Positions 56,611-60,000 of a stretch of DNA of 60,000 bases are shown here, piece by piece; positions within the stretch are counted from its first letter, which is position 1; each line of letters starts with the position of its first letter. The notes under the pieces are model-generated. The model made no database searches and was not told the origin of the DNA. It worked only from the letters and a program-made list of their open reading frames with translations. The DNA lies in contig CM043942.1 of NCBI GenBank assembly GCA_014529385.2, positions 25,426,469-25,486,468 on the forward strand, read 5' to 3'. Made by a program: the position numbers and the translations under genes. This DNA is from Adiantum capillus-veneris. Its lineage: Eukaryota; Streptophyta; Polypodiopsida; Polypodiales; Pteridaceae.

Positions 56611-56958
56611 GGTAAATGCTGCACCTGATGTGAAAACTGCCCGAAAATAGGAGAAACGAAGCTGGAACAACTTGTGCTATATAGCACAAACCGTAGAAGA
56701 CTATAAGGCATCTATTATGCAAAAAAAAGCACTGACAAAAATTCTACACAAAATGACGAAGTAGCCTGTGCAGTACTGCATGTAGTGGAAACGGAGGCTG
56801 AAATGAGCCCAAATCGAAATTCTAAGCAGACCAAGCTCTACGAGTTAGCCCGAAGTATTTTTCGACTTGTGAACACTCACCAAAGCTCACTGAAATCGGA
56901 GAAAGTGAGAAGGCGTGTGCTGGAGCAACTGGCGACGAAGCCCGGGAGGACGTGACCT

Positions 56959-56970
56959 GCTCTGATACCA
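56959..56970 (-). other. Primer binding site, initiator tRNA-Met type
   Basis: On the minus strand TGGTATCAGAGC lies two bases inside the LTR. This is the standard plant copia primer site complementary to initiator tRNA-Met. Confidence 0.93.
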
Positions 56971-56972
56971 AT

Positions 56973-57437
56973 TGTTGGAATTAGGGTTGCAGAGAAACAC
57001 ACACAGCTTGGAGAAGACGAAGGAAGCTCAAGGCACACAATAGAGAGTGTGTTACATAGTGTGCAATGGAAGGCTAGATAGCCCTAGAGTGATGGGCGTA
57101 TATATAATGCACAAGGGAAAAAACCTCCTAAAGAGGGAGAAAATGCCCCGGCGGTCCTAGTGTGTTCACACACATCACTACCACATGTATATGGTAACAA
57201 AAATAAATTGCTTAAATATTGTAGCCCCAAAACTCCACTGCACCTCTTGTGGAGTTTGGTATTTAGTATTTTCTATTGCTTCTTGGTGCCAGAAACTGGA
57301 GGACTCTCTTTACACTTAGCTCCACTTTAGTCTTTGTGTGGTGGTTACCACTTATTGCATGACCCTCTTTAGGGTGATTTCTCACTAATTATCTACAAGC
57401 GAGCCATAGTGGCTTATTGGTCAAATAAACCATAACA
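56973..57437 (-). repeat. 5' LTR of a truncated Ty1/copia element
   Basis: Bounded by TGTTGGAATT (plus-strand start) and CCATAACA (end), about 465 bp, next to the primer site. A TATATATA run at about 57,101-57,109 is a candidate promoter. No second LTR copy exists in the window, so the element is truncated and joined to unrelated sequence near 56,050. Confidence 0.85.
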
Positions 57438-57520
57438 CTATGCAAATAAAAATTGTCCGAGAATGATTTATTGTCGACACCTTCTCCTCTACACAGCATC
57501 AACTCATTGTTAGTAAAAAT

Positions 57521-57669
57521 AGAAAGATAGCACAATAATTAACCATTACACACCAACTATTCCAAATTGTATTTAACTGCATATAATAATTAACCATTAG
57601 AAAGATAGCACAATAATTAACCATTACACACCAACTATTCCAAATTGTATTTAACTGCATATAATAAGA
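57521..57669. repeat. 78-bp tandem duplication
   Basis: The unit starting AGAAAGATAGCACAATAATT occurs at 57,521 and again at 57,599 with essentially identical sequence. Confidence 0.95.
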
Positions 57670-57771
57670 GGGTGTCCAATCTCGTACATCTCTCTCACTA
57701 GGGATAACAACTGTCCTCAGTTGCTCAATAGAGGATCAATTGGACCGTGAGTGATGATATGTATGGACCCT

Positions 57772-57791
57772 CTCTCTCTCTCGTACGCCCA

Positions 57792-57871
<80 letters not shown>
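57772..57871. repeat. TC/AC compound microsatellite
   Basis: (TC)n runs pass into a long (AC)n run. The tract lies upstream of a dispersed repeat in the same way as the one at 22,613. Confidence 0.97.
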
Positions 57872-57875
<4 letters not shown>

Positions 57876-58274
57876 TTTATGCATATGATCATTTGACTTT
57901 TACTTAATCCAACACCTACCAATTCTTGCAAAAACACTATTCCATGTGCGGCATTTTCATAGGACTTGGAATTCATGCCTAATTTGTTAGAACACTTCTC
58001 CTGAAAGGTCTTCTAAACTTACCATTGGCAAATCACTTGAAAAAACTACTTCAAGGACCTGATAGGCCAATCAAAGCATCTGGATTTATCTCATGATGGT
58101 GTGAAAACTTGGGCTATGTGTACAAAATCACTTTTATGGGTAACTTAAGAAAAAGGGGGTCCAATTTGTTGGGAATCCACCTTGCCTAGTCTTGAGTTTA
58201 AATATACCTAGAAAATATTTCTTTAGGACCCTCTAGTCAGTCTTGTAGCTCTTTCCCATGATTGTATTGTGGGA

Positions 58275-58665
58275 GCTTGGGCTATTTACATAATCCCCTC
58301 TGATGGAGTGACTAGAAAAAAAGGGAGGAGATCGAATGTAGTGGGAGCCTACCCCTTCTTGTCCTGGTAGTAAGTACCACTAAAATAGGTTAGACATTTA
58401 GATTTTACCATTATCTATGCGGGACCTTTGCATAACTATTACTTTTGATTTGTATAACATGTTGGTCAAGTCTTTTCTGGAAAAGATCTCCCATGGGTTT
58501 TCTTGAGGCAAAGAAGCAACCCATCCTTGTGGGAACATGTCCCTCTTTATCTTGGTGGTTGATGCCACTTATGTGGACTTGGGGTTTTGAGATTGGAATT
58601 AACTGCGAAGCCCCCGCAAGAACCTGTTGTTGCCCTTTTCTTTGCACTACTTTGTGGCAATGTTT
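58275..58665 (+). repeat. Dispersed repeat, copy 2 (partner 22,700-23,080)
   Basis: Colinear with 22,700-23,080 in direct orientation, with many substitutions. It shows that the repeat family of the inverted duplication's inner arm exists elsewhere in the genome. Confidence 0.8.
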
Positions 58666-59158
58666 GTGAAAAATCATTTTTGCACATAGTTCTTTTTTAT
58701 GAGTGTTTCAAGAGGAAATTTTGAACATTTGAGCTAATTTATACAGTATGAGCAGGCCACAAAAATCCAAATTTTTGACGATTGTCCCATATTATTCATG
58801 ATAGTCTTGTTTTGGATTTTGTAGACCATGTCAATTCATATTTTTAAATGACAGTTTTTAATAGCGGCTTTGTCAAATTTTAGAGCTTTTAGGTGGGAAA
58901 ACATGGTATAAACATTCATTAAATGAGTGAAAAGTAATGGTAATCACTAAATGGTTGTATAGTAATGGTAAAAAATAGGTTATGAATTCAAGAGTTTTTA
59001 GATAGATATTTGAGGTCACTTGAAAATTTAGCTTCTTCCTCCTCTCTCTTAGCTGATCCCTCTTTAGTAGAAGGTCTTAAGCTCAAGGCCGGTCGGATAG
59101 AGATTACGAGTCTCTTGAGATTGATCATATGCCTTAAAAACTTCTCTTCTCTTCTTCC
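58666..59158. other. Intergenic, no gene recognised
   Basis: AT-rich sequence with no coding or structural signal that I can support. Confidence 0.55.
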
Positions 59159-59160
59159 TC

Positions 59161-59212
<52 letters not shown>

Positions 59213-59223
59213 TCTTCTTCTTC
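59159..59223. repeat. TC/TTC microsatellite
   Basis: (TC)n with a few C interruptions, ending in (TTC)n. Confidence 0.97.
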
Positions 59224-59792
59224 TCTCGTAGGTACGAGGGGTACGCACATTCATCATCAAGGTCGTTGACTAGGTCTGAGCCATTATGAGTTCAAGAAGG
59301 TCATTGACAAGGTGCAATAGTTCTAAGTTTGCCAAAACCATAGCCTGATCCTTCGATAGCAAGAACACTATAAAAGGCTTGGATCTGTACCCTATTAAGC
59401 TCACAGGAGGTAGTTTGTTTCTCCCCCACTATCATCTAAGAGTTTTGGACTCTTAAGATCACCATCCTCACGAGCCTCCCCTCCCCCCCAAAGAAAACCA
59501 AACCCATAGGCTCCATGGAACCTACAGACATGTGATCCCCCATTCTAATTTGTATCAACCATTCTACCTCTCCTTTTGTGAAATGATGCATGCATGAGCC
59601 CTCTCAAGTCTACGATAAGACCGAGCGGGGACAAGACAGACATGCGGTAAAGGGGGTCCTATTATTAGCATGGCCAAGGGCCTATATAGGGAACGATTGG
59701 GTGGTGAGTTGCATGTTCCATTCCCCTCTGTATTACACTAGTATCAAAGTGGTGGAGAATCCTCGGATAAGGAGAAGGGTTGTGGTGCATGG

Positions 59793-59793
<1 letters not shown>
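59224..59793. other. Intergenic between two TC microsatellites, no gene recognised
   Basis: Short ORFs only. The frame at 59,590-59,955 is an ordinary ORF extended through the microsatellite. Confidence 0.55.

Positions 59794-59861
<68 letters not shown>
59794..59861. repeat. TC microsatellite
   Basis: (TC)n of about 34 units. The long Ser-Leu ORFs over it are artefacts of the repeat. Confidence 0.97.
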
Positions 59862-59864
<3 letters not shown>

Positions 59865-60000
59865 ATGCAAGGCTATGGTGGTTTTCAAGAATGAGGAAGC
59901 ATCGACTCAATTGGTCTCTCTCTCCCTCTCCATCAAGCATGGCCTCTCTTGGTGATCTCTGTGAGGTCCCCAACCTCGAGAAGATTGAGGCGACTTGATA

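Overview
The window is nuclear DNA of a land plant with a large, repeat-dominated genome. The evidence is plant-type LTR retrotransposons (primer sites for tRNA-Asp and initiator tRNA-Met), a tRNA-derived SINE, spliceosomal introns, AT-rich intergenic DNA, and very long TC/GA microsatellites about every 5 kb. I cannot name the species. The transposase family and gag/protease types fit a fern, lycophyte, moss or gymnosperm better than a typical angiosperm, but that is inference. I found no certain intact single-copy host gene.

Layout. (1) 1-10.9 kb is a nested insertion. A short tandem duplication (52-330 and 10,634-10,916) carries a TTAA-flanked terminal-inverted-repeat (TIR) element in its first copy, and that element was split by a young 8.9-kb LTR retrotransposon (1507-10443, minus strand). 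The retrotransposon encodes gag and a protease but no reverse transcriptase or integrase. A second TIR element copy at 24,557-25,878 and an unoccupied target site at 10,917-10,920 let the nesting be read directly. (2) 12,990-29,395 is a large imperfect inverted duplication: outer arms of 4.0 and 5.3 kb, inner arms of about 0.85 kb, and a centre holding a degenerate satellite. The arms carry Ty3-type gag remnants. (3) 30.5-33.9 kb holds an ORF1-only LINE-like unit between two TC microsatellites, plus a decayed minus-strand coding stretch. (4) 36.1-39.0 kb holds a broken protein kinase gene and a broken coiled-coil/RING-like gene. (5) 39,573-51,505 is an 11.9-kb DNA transposon with a 22-bp perfect TIR and a 4-bp target duplication (ATGA). 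It carries convergent genes: a DDE-type transposase on the plus strand, and on the minus strand a multi-exon gene with glutamine-rich, coiled-coil and RING-like parts followed by an FCP1/SCP-type HAD phosphatase gene. Its introns and flanks are filled with a short motif, AGTGGT/ACCACT, in both orientations. (6) 53.3-57.4 kb is a chimera of a decayed Ty3-type pol and the 5' end of a Ty1/copia element. The rest is microsatellites and dispersed repeats.

How the parts work together. The main candidate for something undescribed is the 11.9-kb transposon. Two gene sets are transcribed inward from the two ends, a layout like two-gene autonomous elements. One set encodes the transposase; the other encodes proteins resembling regulatory host proteins (phosphatase, zinc-binding, coiled coil). 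The repeated motif is a plausible binding site for one of these proteins. Both gene sets carry in-frame stops, so this copy is probably dead, but splice sites and catalytic motifs are still readable.
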